DNA from: CAYTOF01 sp964439435 | GTDB lineage: Bacteria; Bacillota; Clostridia; Oscillospirales; QAMX01 | Length of the DNA stretch: 22,548 nt | Direction: 5' to 3' | Assembly: GCA_964439435.1 (NCBI GenBank) | Contig: CAYTOF010000034.1 | Coordinates: forward strand, 1 to 22,548 | In this document: positions 1 to 7,978 of the stretch, piece after piece | How the letters are laid out: every line of letters starts with the position of its first letter | How positions within the stretch are numbered: the stretch's first letter is position 1 | The notes under the pieces: model-generated | Databases searched by the model: none | Seen by the model: the letters and a program-made list of their open reading frames with translations, nothing else | Told to the model about the DNA's origin: nothing | Translations under genes and position numbers: made by a program

Positions 1-465
1 GGCCTCTATGGCCCGAACTTCGGCTATGACGGCCCAACAAACGGCACCGGCAACATGGCTGACCCCGCCGGCTTGCTCCCCATCCCCAAAGGCCCTCAGT
101 CTGACAAGTACACGATGAACTTCGTCGACGTGGATACATATGCCATGCCGAAGTCTGTCAAAGAAGTTGAAAAATCCGCAAGGATCATGAACGCCATTGG
201 ACGCGGCGTCAGCTCCGAGCAAGATTACTACGACTTCCTGTACTATGAGCGCATGATGGAAGATGACGATGCATACAAAATCCTCACAGAGTACCTGCTC
301 CCGGGCGGCCTGCTCAACATTGCAAAGTGCAGCGACGATATGTATGACATCACCAGATATGCCTTCTACGCCGACGTTTATGACGGCCAGAAGACCCCGA
401 TTGCGGCAGCCGAATTCTATGCCCCGCAAATCCAAGCTGAGCTCGACAAAGTTATGAACAAATAG
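1..465 (+). CDS. ABC transporter extracellular solute-binding protein, C-terminal part (5' truncated)
   Basis: The reading frame is open from the first base, so the start and any lipoprotein signal lie outside the window; 154 residues are visible. It probably captures a sugar or oligosaccharide outside the cell and delivers it to an ABC permease. The visible part has the C-terminal-lobe pattern of family 1 solute-binding proteins: a LLPIPKGP turn (compare PFPKGP in sugar binders), then a DTYAMPKSVK segment and amphipathic helices ending in QIQAELDKVMNK. The G-rich start (NFGYDGPTNGTGN) suits a loop of the binding cleft. Codons are mostly C- or G-ended, unlike every other gene here, suggesting strong expression or a different history. 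A strong hairpin follows the stop, so this is the last gene of its transcript. Family assignment rests on motif resemblance in a fragment. Confidence 0.65.
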   Translation, partial: GLYGPNFGYDGPTNGTGNMADPAGLLPIPKGPQSDKYTMNFVDVDTYAMPKSVKEVEKSARIMNAIGRGVSSEQDYYDFLYYERMMEDDDAYKILTEYLLPGGLLNIAKCSDDMYDITRYAFYADVYDGQKTPIAAAEFYAPQIQAELDKVMNK

Positions 466-485
466 TTCGCCAAACCGCACTTAAA

Positions 486-536
486 GGGTGGAACATCGGA
501 GAGATAAACTGTCCAATGTTCCACCCTAATTTTATT
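486..536 (+). terminator. Intrinsic terminator after the solute-binding protein gene
   Basis: An 11-bp perfect stem (486-496 with 516-526, GGGTGGAACAT/ATGTTCCACCC) is extended inward by GGA/TCC (498-500 with 512-514) after one mismatch, and is followed by TAATTTTATT. It lies between the end of the plus-strand gene and the end of the minus-strand mrnC (532). In the minus direction the tail is poorer in T, so it probably works mainly for the plus strand. Confidence 0.85.
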
Positions 537-921
537 GGTTGTCAATTATTTCAAACAATTCTCTAATTCGAACAAAATCGCTGGAAATCCATAAATAACC
601 AAATAAACTTTCAAGACCTGTTGCATAAGCGTAGTCTTCTGCAGAACAACTGCGAGGTAAGTTTCCACATTTTCTGTTACGGCCGCGTAAAAAGACGGCG
701 TGCTCTTGTGGGTTGAGATATGGCAAAATTGCTTTAACTGCTTTTGCTTGCGCAGTGGCACAAACAAATTCAGTTGTACTTTTATGTAGACCAGCAGTGC
801 GACGAGGACTTTTTTTAACAAGGGATTCTCTGACGAGCAAGCTATACACCGCATCCCCTAAAAAAGCAAGTTCACCAGAGCCCAGAGATGCATTTATATA
901 AGATGAGTTATTGGATTCCAT
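532..921 (-). CDS. mrnC: Mini-ribonuclease III
   Basis: 129 aa, the usual length for this family. It is the RNase III catalytic domain without a double-stranded RNA-binding domain; in Bacillus subtilis it trims 23S rRNA precursor ends. Visible motifs are LAFLGDAVYSLLVRE near residues 18-32, with catalytic-type D23 in GDAVY; HKSTTEFVCATAQAKA (46-61); FLRGRNRKCGNLPRS (77-91), the conserved basic loop; and ATGLESLFGYLW (100-111), whose E104 is the second metal ligand. The start ATG has an AAAGG element about 10 nt upstream on the minus strand. It lies 33 nt downstream of helD and is probably co-transcribed with it; in many Firmicutes mrnC instead sits next to cysS. Confidence 0.92.
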   Translation of the reverse strand: MESNNSSYINASLGSGELAFLGDAVYSLLVRESLVKKSPRRTAGLHKSTTEFVCATAQAKAVKAILPYLNPQEHAVFLRGRNRKCGNLPRSCSAEDYAYATGLESLFGYLWISSDFVRIRELFEIIDNQ

Positions 922-954
922 GTATTTTATACCTTTACAAATGAATTATAAGCG

Positions 955-3174
955 TTAAACGTGAGATATATGCATAGATATTGCAGGATTGGAAAAAACA
1001 TGATTAAAAAAAGTGGAATGCTGACCTATTGAGCAAACAACAAGCTCATGCATGGCTCGTGAGCAAGCAATATAAAGAGCAGAACGATCATTTTCGCTGG
1101 TATATCGGGAAGAATCATACAAGAACACACAGTCAAACTCTAACCCTTTCGCTAAAGAGAGTGGCAATACACATAAACCTTGTTCATAAAACTCGTCTTC
1201 GGAATCAATTTTTTTAAGCATTTTGTGTGTAGGTTTTAGCATCTGATAAAGCTGATGGCATTCACGAAGGGTTTTTGTTATAATCGCTATTGTTTGGCTG
1301 TTTGAATATAGCGGCAGCAATTCAGAGATTCTATTTACGAGAAGTCTGCGTGAAATTTCGCTTGCAAAAGCAACAGGGTTACCACTTCTGCTGAAGGAAT
1401 CATGTTTGACGGCGTTTTTTAAAACAGCAGCGGCGACATGGAAGATCTGCAAGGTAGAGCGATAACTTTTGGTTAGAGTTCTAATCTCGGCAGTCCGGTT
1501 CATGTATATATTCAAGATATCTTCTCCGCTACTCATACCAATAAGGGGGCTTGCCAATTGCCCCGGATCGCCAAGTAAGGTTATCTTTGAGTGTGCAAAT
1601 AGTTTTGAAATAATATAATGCTGGATGGGGTTATAGTCTTGAACTTCATCGATTACAATGTGCTTAATTTGTTTGGGCTGCGTAACTTCCCCAAAGTGCA
1701 CTTTGAAAAACAAGATACATACTAAATCTTCGAACAGCATCTTTTTTGTAGATAATGCTTGCATCTGCCATTCGAGTAATTTGTCGTGCTTGTCAACATC
1801 AGCAACAAAAATATCTATGGCCTCTTTAATCAACATAGAATATAATGCTAAATAATCAACGGACGTGCATTGTGCAACGTTGGAAACATCACCTTTAATA
1901 GGTTTTTGATGGGACGGTATGGCTTTAAAACTCATACGTTGATCGTTGATTTGATAAGATTGCTCGGAAACATGAATATTCCTATGGGTATTTTTGAAAA
2001 AAAGGAGTTTACGATTTATTTCCTCTCTGATAGATTCAAGCCTTAGGGACACAGGCAGATGGGCATATTGCTTATTAAAGAGGAAATTTAACTCACGGGC
2101 GGAGACAATCAACCGATTGTTGTATACAATGTCGACAAAATTGGGCACATATTTTTCTGCAACCTCTAAAGCGAGGCGGAAGAATTCCACACTAGATTTA
2201 ATCTCGATCATTCGCTTGCGCAGAATGCTTTCCTCATCATCCTCACCGCAAAATAAGAACTCCAATTGCTCAAGCATACCACCGGCAGATTTTCCACAGT
2301 ACTTTTCTGCTAAGCACCTAAAAGTAGTCTGCGGAACATCATTTTCGCCAAGTTCAGGGATAACGTCTGATATATAATCAGAGAATATAAAATTAGGTGA
2401 AAATATAAGTATGTTGTTGCTTTTTAAGGTTTTTCTGTCGCGGTATAGCAAGTATGCAATTCTATGCAAAGCAATGCTGGTTTTACCACTTCCCGCAGGT
2501 CCTATAACGAGCAAGAGATCATTGACCTCGTCCCGGATTACACGATTCTGTTCACGCTGAATAGTGGAAACTATTGTCCGCACACGCTGTGAGTTGTTTG
2601 CTCCCAAAACTTCGAGGAGCAAGTCATCCTCTATCCTAAGATCAGAGTCAATAACAAGCTTAAGCTCACCACTTTTGATTTTATATTGGCGTAAAAGATC
2701 CACAGATCCATTTATTGTGCCTTCCGGTGTATTGTATGATGTTGGGCCAACGCCGTTTTCATAAAACAAACTGGCTATTGGGGCTCGCCAATCGCATATT
2801 ATCAATGAATAATCTTTTTCATCTACGAGAGAAGCAAGGCCAAAATATAGCTCATGCTTTTCAGATCCCTCATCCAAAAAGTCAACTCTCCCAAAATAAG
2901 GGTTTTCTCTCATTTTTTTTAAAACATTGGCTCTCAAATCATTTTCTTTTAAAGCATCCTGAGTATTGAGCAACTCATTGTTTGAAAATGTAAGATTGAC
3001 AGCATCAGAAAAAGAACGGATTTGAGACGGCAATTCATTCCAAATATATTTTGCTGTACGCATCATTGTTTCTGTTCTTTTAATATTGCTAAATTCGATA
3101 TGCGATAGTGCAATATCAATGTGAGAAATAGTTGATTCCAGTCTTAGTTTTTCTTTTTCATATATATCGAGCAT
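955..3174 (-). CDS. helD: RNA polymerase recycling motor HelD (UvrD/Rep-like superfamily 1 ATPase)
   Basis: 739 aa, close to B. subtilis HelD (about 774). HelD proteins bind stalled RNA polymerase and use ATP to strip off nucleic acid and recycle the enzyme; some related proteins give rifampicin tolerance. Features in order: a charged N-terminal coiled-coil arm (about 1-60); the HelD signature CDWRAPIASLFYE (127-139); Walker A GPAGSGKT (225-232) followed by ALHRIAYLLY; an inserted, poorly conserved middle region (about 290-480); Walker B IDEVQDYNPIQ (508-518); LLGDPGQL (533-540); LTKSYRST (567-574); and a C-terminal YIACSRAM motif typical of SF1 motif VI. A minus-strand promoter lies at 3283-3311, giving a leader of roughly 100 nt. 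mrnC follows. A UvrD-like DNA helicase role cannot be excluded, but the DWRAPI block favours HelD. Confidence 0.88.
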   Translation of the reverse strand: MLDIYEKEKLRLESTISHIDIALSHIEFSNIKRTETMMRTAKYIWNELPSQIRSFSDAVNLTFSNNELLNTQDALKENDLRANVLKKMRENPYFGRVDFLDEGSEKHELYFGLASLVDEKDYSLIICDWRAPIASLFYENGVGPTSYNTPEGTINGSVDLLRQYKIKSGELKLVIDSDLRIEDDLLLEVLGANNSQRVRTIVSTIQREQNRVIRDEVNDLLLVIGPAGSGKTSIALHRIAYLLYRDRKTLKSNNILIFSPNFIFSDYISDVIPELGENDVPQTTFRCLAEKYCGKSAGGMLEQLEFLFCGEDDEESILRKRMIEIKSSVEFFRLALEVAEKYVPNFVDIVYNNRLIVSARELNFLFNKQYAHLPVSLRLESIREEINRKLLFFKNTHRNIHVSEQSYQINDQRMSFKAIPSHQKPIKGDVSNVAQCTSVDYLALYSMLIKEAIDIFVADVDKHDKLLEWQMQALSTKKMLFEDLVCILFFKVHFGEVTQPKQIKHIVIDEVQDYNPIQHYIISKLFAHSKITLLGDPGQLASPLIGMSSGEDILNIYMNRTAEIRTLTKSYRSTLQIFHVAAAVLKNAVKHDSFSRSGNPVAFASEISRRLLVNRISELLPLYSNSQTIAIITKTLRECHQLYQMLKPTHKMLKKIDSEDEFYEQGLCVLPLSLAKGLEFDCVFLYDSSRYTSENDRSALYIACSRAMHELVVCSIGQHSTFFNHVFSNPAISMHISHV

Positions 3175-3282
3175 TTATACCTGCCATTTCCCCGAAGTAA
3201 CTAAACGTTAGATAAAAATTTATCCGGTAGTATCTATAGTTTTAATCTTAATAGAATAAAAAGCATAAGTGTCTATCAAAAT

Positions 3283-3311
3283 ATTTTAGCATAAATCCGA
3301 CAATCGGTCAA
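3283..3311 (-). promoter_or_regulatory. Sigma-A promoter for helD-mrnC
   Basis: Read on the minus strand: TTGACC (3311-3306), 17-bp spacer (3305-3289), TAAAAT (3288-3283), with TGC directly before the -10 (extended -10, TGn). The expected transcription start is near 3276. The -35 box is only 3 bp from the -35 box of the divergent fucosidase promoter. Confidence 0.7.
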
Positions 3312-3314
3312 ATC

Positions 3315-3343
3315 TTGATATATAAAACTCAGCATGATAAAAT
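3315..3343 (+). promoter_or_regulatory. Sigma-A promoter for the GH95-exporter operon
   Basis: TTGATA (3315-3320), 17-bp spacer, TAAAAT (3338-3343), preceded by TGA (extended -10). The expected start is near 3350, giving a leader of about 60 nt before the ATG at 3411. An inverted repeat overlaps the -10 and start region. Confidence 0.7.
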
Positions 3344-3366
3344 AACATCAAATGAGCAATGTTATT
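3341..3366. repeat. Inverted repeat overlapping the GH95 promoter start region (possible operator)
   Basis: Half-sites AATAACAT (3341-3348) and ATGTTATT (3359-3366) are perfect reverse complements separated by 10 bp. The repeat begins inside the -10 box and covers the predicted transcription start, where a repressor would block initiation. The spacing (centre to centre 18 bp) suits a dimeric helix-turn-helix regulator. It is short and AT-rich, so chance is possible. Confidence 0.4.
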
Positions 3367-3410
3367 TGAATTCCAATGAGTATAAAATAACGTATTAAAG
3401 GGGAATGTTT

Positions 3411-5684
3411 ATGGAGAATCTAGTGTTGAAGTACAACAAACCTCCGGATAAATGGATAGAAGGTCTCCCAATTGGAAATGGACGACTGGGCGCTATGATA
3501 TGTGGCAGCCCATTGAATGAAAGATTGGCATTAAATCATGAGTGGTTGTACAAAGGCTTATATAGAGATAGAAAAATTATCCCCCCCCCTGAAAGCGCCC
3601 TTCAAGAAGTGCGAGCTCTTATTAAACGAGGGAATTATGAAGAAGCGACAAAAAAAGCCAATGAATATTTCGCTCCCACAGGCGGAACTCTCGCTACACA
3701 GAGTAGACAACGCGTAGATCCATTTCAACCGGCGGGAGATTTATATATAGCTGAGCGAATAGAAGAGAGTGATATTGGTAACTACGAGCGATCTCTCAAT
3801 CTTTCAACCGCATCTGCTTGGATAAGGTTTGAGGCGAATGGTTGCCTTTTCACGCGTAAAATATTCGCTTTTTATCCTGCCGGGGAAATTGCACTTGAAC
3901 TTAATACAATAGGGAGAGAACAAGATTTCGAAATCTCTTTACATAGAATCTTCGATTCTGATTGCCAAATATTATATTCAAGCCGTTCTACAGGTGGAAA
4001 CACAACGGATATTACTATGGAAGGAGTGTTTAAAACAGGTGTAATTTTCACTGTGAGTGCCCGGGTTCTTACAAAAGGACATGTTACGGCTAAGGCAGAC
4101 AGGGTCAGTATAAAGGGTGGAAACAGCACTCTGTTGCTTGTTGACATCGACACAAATACAAATGAAAATAAAATAAAAAAAGAAGCGTCTCTGAGTGCAT
4201 ATCCGCATTCTTTTGAATCTATGTCATATAAACATGAAAAAAACTGGAAAGCAGTTTTTGAGTGTTGCGGTTTTGAACTTAAGAGTGACTGTGCAACAGA
4301 AGACACCGAAAATCGGCTTGAAAAATTCAAAAAAGGTGAGGATAACTCACTTCCTGCCTTATATTTTAATTATGGAAGATATCTTATGTTGTCATCTGCC
4401 GGTGACTTACCACCTAACTTGCAGGGGATTTGGAATGAAAAACTAGATCCACCTTGGGATGCAGATTTCCACACTGACATAAACCTTCAGATGAATTACT
4501 GGTTGGCCGAACCCTCGGGAATGGTTTTGCAAATAGATGCGCTTTTACGGTTCGTTGAAAGACTTATTCCGTCTGCAAAAATAGCTGCACAAGAGCTTTA
4601 TGGTTGCAGAGGTGTGTGGTATCCTATTCAAACCGACGCATGGAGTATTTCTACACCAGAAGCTCATGGTTGGGCGGTTTGGGTTGGAGCAGCAGCTTGG
4701 CTTGCTTTACATTTTTGGCAGAGGTACTTATATTCATTAGATAAACAATTCTTGCGAACAAGAGCATATCCTTTCTTTAAGCTTTGTGCAGAGTTTTTTG
4801 AAGACTATTTGATAGACGATGGACAGCATGTTTTAATTTTACCAAGTCAATCTCCCGAGAACGCATTTGAAGGAGGAGGAGTACCTGTATCGATTTGTTA
4901 TAATTGTGCAAGTGACATTGAGCTTTGCGCGCTTGCACTAACTATTGCGTCAGAAAGTGCTGATATACTCGGGGTCGACAGTGAGCGGTCAGCGTTGTGG
5001 AAGTCCCTCAAAACCCGTTTACCTGAACTGAAAATTGGACCCAAAGGGGAAATCATGGAATTTCCCGAGGCATTTATCGAAACAGAGCCGGGGCACCGAC
5101 ATCTCTCACATCTTTTAGCGATATATCCTGCAAAGATGATAAAAGAAAATACTGATAAGCTTTTCAAAGCGGCAAAACGATCACTTGACATAAGAATGGA
5201 ACATGGAGGAGGACAGTCCGGCTGGAGTAGAGCTTGGGCCTCTTGTCTGTATGCAACCTTTAGAAATTCTGCAAAAGCTTATGCAAGCTTGAAAACTCTG
5301 ATATGTGATTATTCAACAATTACTCTGCTCGATTTGCATCCGCCCGGAATATTTCAAATTGATGGGAACTTTGGCGGAGCAGCTACTATATTTGAAATGC
5401 TTTTGCAGCAAAGATTCGATGGAGTCTTTGTTCTGCTTCCGGCATTGCCAAAAGAATGGGCTTCAGGGAAAATTTGGGGCGTACATGCTCCGGGGAGATT
5501 TATTTTGAATTTCGAATGGAAAGATATGACAGTTGTTAAAATTGAAGTGTACTCAGACCTGAAAAAAAAGTGCAGAATATCTGCTGAAAATCTGTGCGAT
5601 GCTTTGACCAACCAATGTAAGAACGGATACCTTGAAGTTTCTACACTAAATAACAATCATTTTAAGGACAACAATATTTTATGA
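3411..5684 (+). CDS. Glycoside hydrolase family 95 (alpha-L-fucosidase type), apparently cytoplasmic
   Basis: 757 aa from ATG 3411, chosen over ATG 3405 because the AAAGGGG at 3397-3403 is 7 nt from 3411 but only 1 nt from 3405. GH95 enzymes are inverting 1,2-alpha-L-fucosidases; some are alpha-L-galactosidases. The N-terminal block KWIEGLPIGNGRLGAMI with NHEWLY is the family hallmark, followed by a beta-sandwich region and an (alpha/alpha)6 barrel. Active-site blocks seen: HTDINLQMNYW (D356, N358), SQSPENAF with E483 as the likely general acid, GHRHLSHL, and QIDGNFGG with D651. There is no signal peptide, so the substrate must be imported as an oligosaccharide. It overlaps the exporter gene by 4 nt (ATGA). 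Oddities: a C9 run (3581-3589) and Asp in place of the first active-site Asn. Substrate specificity is inferred only. Confidence 0.9.
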   Translation: MENLVLKYNKPPDKWIEGLPIGNGRLGAMICGSPLNERLALNHEWLYKGLYRDRKIIPPPESALQEVRALIKRGNYEEATKKANEYFAPTGGTLATQSRQRVDPFQPAGDLYIAERIEESDIGNYERSLNLSTASAWIRFEANGCLFTRKIFAFYPAGEIALELNTIGREQDFEISLHRIFDSDCQILYSSRSTGGNTTDITMEGVFKTGVIFTVSARVLTKGHVTAKADRVSIKGGNSTLLLVDIDTNTNENKIKKEASLSAYPHSFESMSYKHEKNWKAVFECCGFELKSDCATEDTENRLEKFKKGEDNSLPALYFNYGRYLMLSSAGDLPPNLQGIWNEKLDPPWDADFHTDINLQMNYWLAEPSGMVLQIDALLRFVERLIPSAKIAAQELYGCRGVWYPIQTDAWSISTPEAHGWAVWVGAAAWLALHFWQRYLYSLDKQFLRTRAYPFFKLCAEFFEDYLIDDGQHVLILPSQSPENAFEGGGVPVSICYNCASDIELCALALTIASESADILGVDSERSALWKSLKTRLPELKIGPKGEIMEFPEAFIETEPGHRHLSHLLAIYPAKMIKENTDKLFKAAKRSLDIRMEHGGGQSGWSRAWASCLYATFRNSAKAYASLKTLICDYSTITLLDLHPPGIFQIDGNFGGAATIFEMLLQQRFDGVFVLLPALPKEWASGKIWGVHAPGRFILNFEWKDMTVVKIEVYSDLKKKCRISAENLCDALTNQCKNGYLEVSTLNNNHFKDNNIL

Positions 5685-6565
5685 TAAAAATTAGAAACAA
5701 AAAGGCATTTGCCTTTTTGGCTTTGAACTTAACAGCCATAATTTGGGGCGGAGGTTTCATTACCTCTCAGATGGCACTTGATGCTAAGCTATCTCCCGGG
5801 TTAATTATGGTCTTTCGTTTTGCTTTGGCAGCATTATTGCTATATATTGTATTTAGAAAGCAACTTGTAAATTTTACGAAACATGATTTTATTATGGGAG
5901 CTATCGCCGGTGGTATGTTGTTCGCAGCTTTTTATATCCAAATCGTAGGTTTGGTTTATACAAGCCCCTCGAACAATGCTTTTTTAACTTCGACCAATGT
6001 TGTAATAGTACCTTTTATAACGTGGATTATGCTCGGGGAAAAGCCGAAGCTAAAATCAATCTTTTCAGCATTTATATGCCTTTTGGGAATTTTTGCATTG
6101 ACATATGCTAAAGGACAAAGTTTTGGTCTTGGTGATTTGCTTACATTATTATCGGCATTTATTTTTGCACTTCACATAACATATATCGGTAAAAAAGCAC
6201 CCGCTGCAGATGTTATAAAGCTTGCATTTGTACAAATTGTGTTTGCATGGTTATTTAACTTTCTCGCTTACACCTTTCAATTGATTATGAAATTTGATTA
6301 TCTTCCCACAATGTCTGCTTTAAAAACAGGTTTGCCTTCTTTAATATATTTAGGCATATTATCTACAGCGGTATGTTATCTATTGCAAACATTTGCACAA
6401 AGGAAGATTAGTCCGGGTATCGCTGCGATTATCCTATGCACTGAAGCTTTATGGGGAGCTCTTTTTTCTATATTATTTGGTTTTGAAAAGCTAACATTAG
6501 GTATGGTCGTTGGAGGCATACTTATTATATTATCAACTGTATTGGTTGAATATAGAAAAGAATAA
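5681..6565 (+). CDS. EamA/DMT-family membrane transporter
   Basis: 294 aa with about ten hydrophobic segments, arranged as two EamA repeats of five helices, the usual form of drug/metabolite exporters (RhaT/PecM-like). The first helix carries the family pattern NLTAIIWGGGFI (about residues 16-27); the second repeat ends in CTEALWGALFSILFGFE, matching the conserved E-P/A-x-x-A-x-L region. Its start codon overlaps the stop of the GH95 gene (ATGA), so translation is probably coupled and the protein may move a product of, or inducer for, fucose metabolism. DMT proteins carry very varied substrates (amino acids, sugars, nucleotide sugars), so the cargo cannot be read from sequence. No clear terminator follows; 141 nt precede lysA, holding the lysA promoter. 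Confidence 0.85.
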   Translation: MIKIRNKKAFAFLALNLTAIIWGGGFITSQMALDAKLSPGLIMVFRFALAALLLYIVFRKQLVNFTKHDFIMGAIAGGMLFAAFYIQIVGLVYTSPSNNAFLTSTNVVIVPFITWIMLGEKPKLKSIFSAFICLLGIFALTYAKGQSFGLGDLLTLLSAFIFALHITYIGKKAPAADVIKLAFVQIVFAWLFNFLAYTFQLIMKFDYLPTMSALKTGLPSLIYLGILSTAVCYLLQTFAQRKISPGIAAIILCTEALWGALFSILFGFEKLTLGMVVGGILIILSTVLVEYRKE

Positions 6566-6618
6566 AACTTTATCTAACAGAAAAGCTTTTTTAAGTTGCT
6601 TTCCGGAAATGGCGGACA

Positions 6619-6647
6619 TTGACAAAATAGCGTAAAACATATATAGT
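6619..6647 (+). promoter_or_regulatory. Sigma-A promoter for lysA-prmA
   Basis: A perfect TTGACA (6619-6624), a 17-bp spacer and TATAGT (6642-6647). The expected start near 6654 leaves a leader of about 53 nt, too short for a lysine (L-box) riboswitch. This is the best -35 match among the plus-strand promoters here. Confidence 0.8.
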
Positions 6648-6706
6648 TATACATTATTTGTAACTATTGAATATAATATTTGTTGAAGAGGAGAATATAA
6701 AAACGA

Positions 6707-7978
6707 ATGAAACAAGAAAACAAGCAAACAAAAATTCCATTTTTAAGTAAAAAGCAACTTGAAGAGATTGTAAAAAACTATAAAACACCATTTCATATAT
6801 ATGACGAGCGTGGAATTCGAGAAAACGCAGTTCGGCTTATGGGTGCGTTTTCATGGAATAAGGGTTTTAGAGAATACTTTGCCGTAAAAGCAACTCCATC
6901 ACCGGTCATATTGAAATTGCTTCATGAAGTTGGTTGTGGTCTGGATTGCTCTTCATATACAGAGTTGCTTCTTGCAAAAGCTCTCGGCATAACCGGAAAA
7001 GATATTATGTTTTCTTCCAATGCAACCCCGGCTGAAGAATTTGTTTTGGCTAGGCAACTAGATGCGATAATTAACCTTGATGATATAACACATATTGATT
7101 TTCTTGAAAAGCATGCGGGCATGCCTAACACAATATCATGCAGATATAATCCGGGTGAATTTTCATATAGTAATCACATAATGGATGACCCGGCGAATGC
7201 TAAATATGGATTTACAAAAGATCAACTGTTTCAAGGATTTCTATCCTTAAAAGACAAAGGTGTAAAGAGTTTTGGCTTACATGCGTTTTTATCAAGCAAC
7301 ACAACTGACGAGGCGTATTATCCTTCGTTAGCTAAAGAATTGTTTGATATTGCAGTGGAGTTAACAGAGAAAACCGGTGCAAGAATTGATTTTATAAACT
7401 TATCCGGAGGAATAGGTGTACCATACTACCCGGACCAAAAACCTAACGACATCTATAATATTTCCAAAGGTGTCCAAAAACACTTTAGAGATATACTCGA
7501 GCCAGCGGGACTTGGTGATATCTCTATTTATACTGAACTTGGAAGATATATGTTGGCTCCTTATGGTGCCCTTATTTCTCAAGTGATACATAAAAAAGAT
7601 ACCTATAAGAACTATTTGGGCCTGGACGCGACAGCGTGCAATTTGATGCGTCCTGCTATGTATGGAGCTTACCATCATATAACTGTAATGGGTAAAGAAA
7701 ATGAACAAAATGACCATACATATGATGTTACTGGTTCGTTGTGTGAAAATAATGATAAATTTGCAATAGATAGACCTTTGCCAAAAGTTGAAATCGGTGA
7801 TTATGTTTATATTCATGACACAGGGGCACATGGACATGCAATGGGATATAATTATAATGGAAAATTGCGTTCAGCAGAACTCCTACTGCGAGAAGATGGT
7901 AGTGTAGAACTTATACGACGCGCCGAGACCCCAAGTGACTATTTCAGCACACTTGATTTCCTTGGCCTCTTTGAATGA
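6707..7978 (+). CDS. lysA: Diaminopimelate decarboxylase (PLP fold type III)
   Basis: 423 aa. It decarboxylates meso-diaminopimelate to L-lysine in the cytoplasm. YFAVKATPSP places the PLP lysine at K61; GCGLDCSSYTEL is the conserved block after it; NLSGGIGVPYYPDQ is the glycine loop that binds PLP phosphate; ELGRYMLAPYGAL is the conserved E-x-G-R motif; GSLCENNDKFA holds the active-site Cys (C346) with its following acidic residues; and the C-terminal HDTGAHGHAMGYNYNG is the PLP-contacting YN block. This longer LysA form (FREYFAVKATP) is common in Clostridia. The ribosome site GAGGAG (6688-6693) is 13 nt from the ATG, longer than ideal, but no better start exists. It overlaps prmA by 4 nt. 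A related decarboxylase such as carboxynorspermidine decarboxylase is less likely. Confidence 0.85.
   Translation: MKQENKQTKIPFLSKKQLEEIVKNYKTPFHIYDERGIRENAVRLMGAFSWNKGFREYFAVKATPSPVILKLLHEVGCGLDCSSYTELLLAKALGITGKDIMFSSNATPAEEFVLARQLDAIINLDDITHIDFLEKHAGMPNTISCRYNPGEFSYSNHIMDDPANAKYGFTKDQLFQGFLSLKDKGVKSFGLHAFLSSNTTDEAYYPSLAKELFDIAVELTEKTGARIDFINLSGGIGVPYYPDQKPNDIYNISKGVQKHFRDILEPAGLGDISIYTELGRYMLAPYGALISQVIHKKDTYKNYLGLDATACNLMRPAMYGAYHHITVMGKENEQNDHTYDVTGSLCENNDKFAIDRPLPKVEIGDYVYIHDTGAHGHAMGYNYNGKLRSAELLLREDGSVELIRRAETPSDYFSTLDFLGLFE

Noticed and set aside
6566..6600. AAAAGCTTTTTT after the EamA gene as a terminator
   Set aside because: The self-complementary 10-mer leaves no loop, and no flanking GC stem is present.
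6654..6706. Lysine riboswitch upstream of lysA
   Set aside because: The leader is only about 53 nt and lacks L-box structure.
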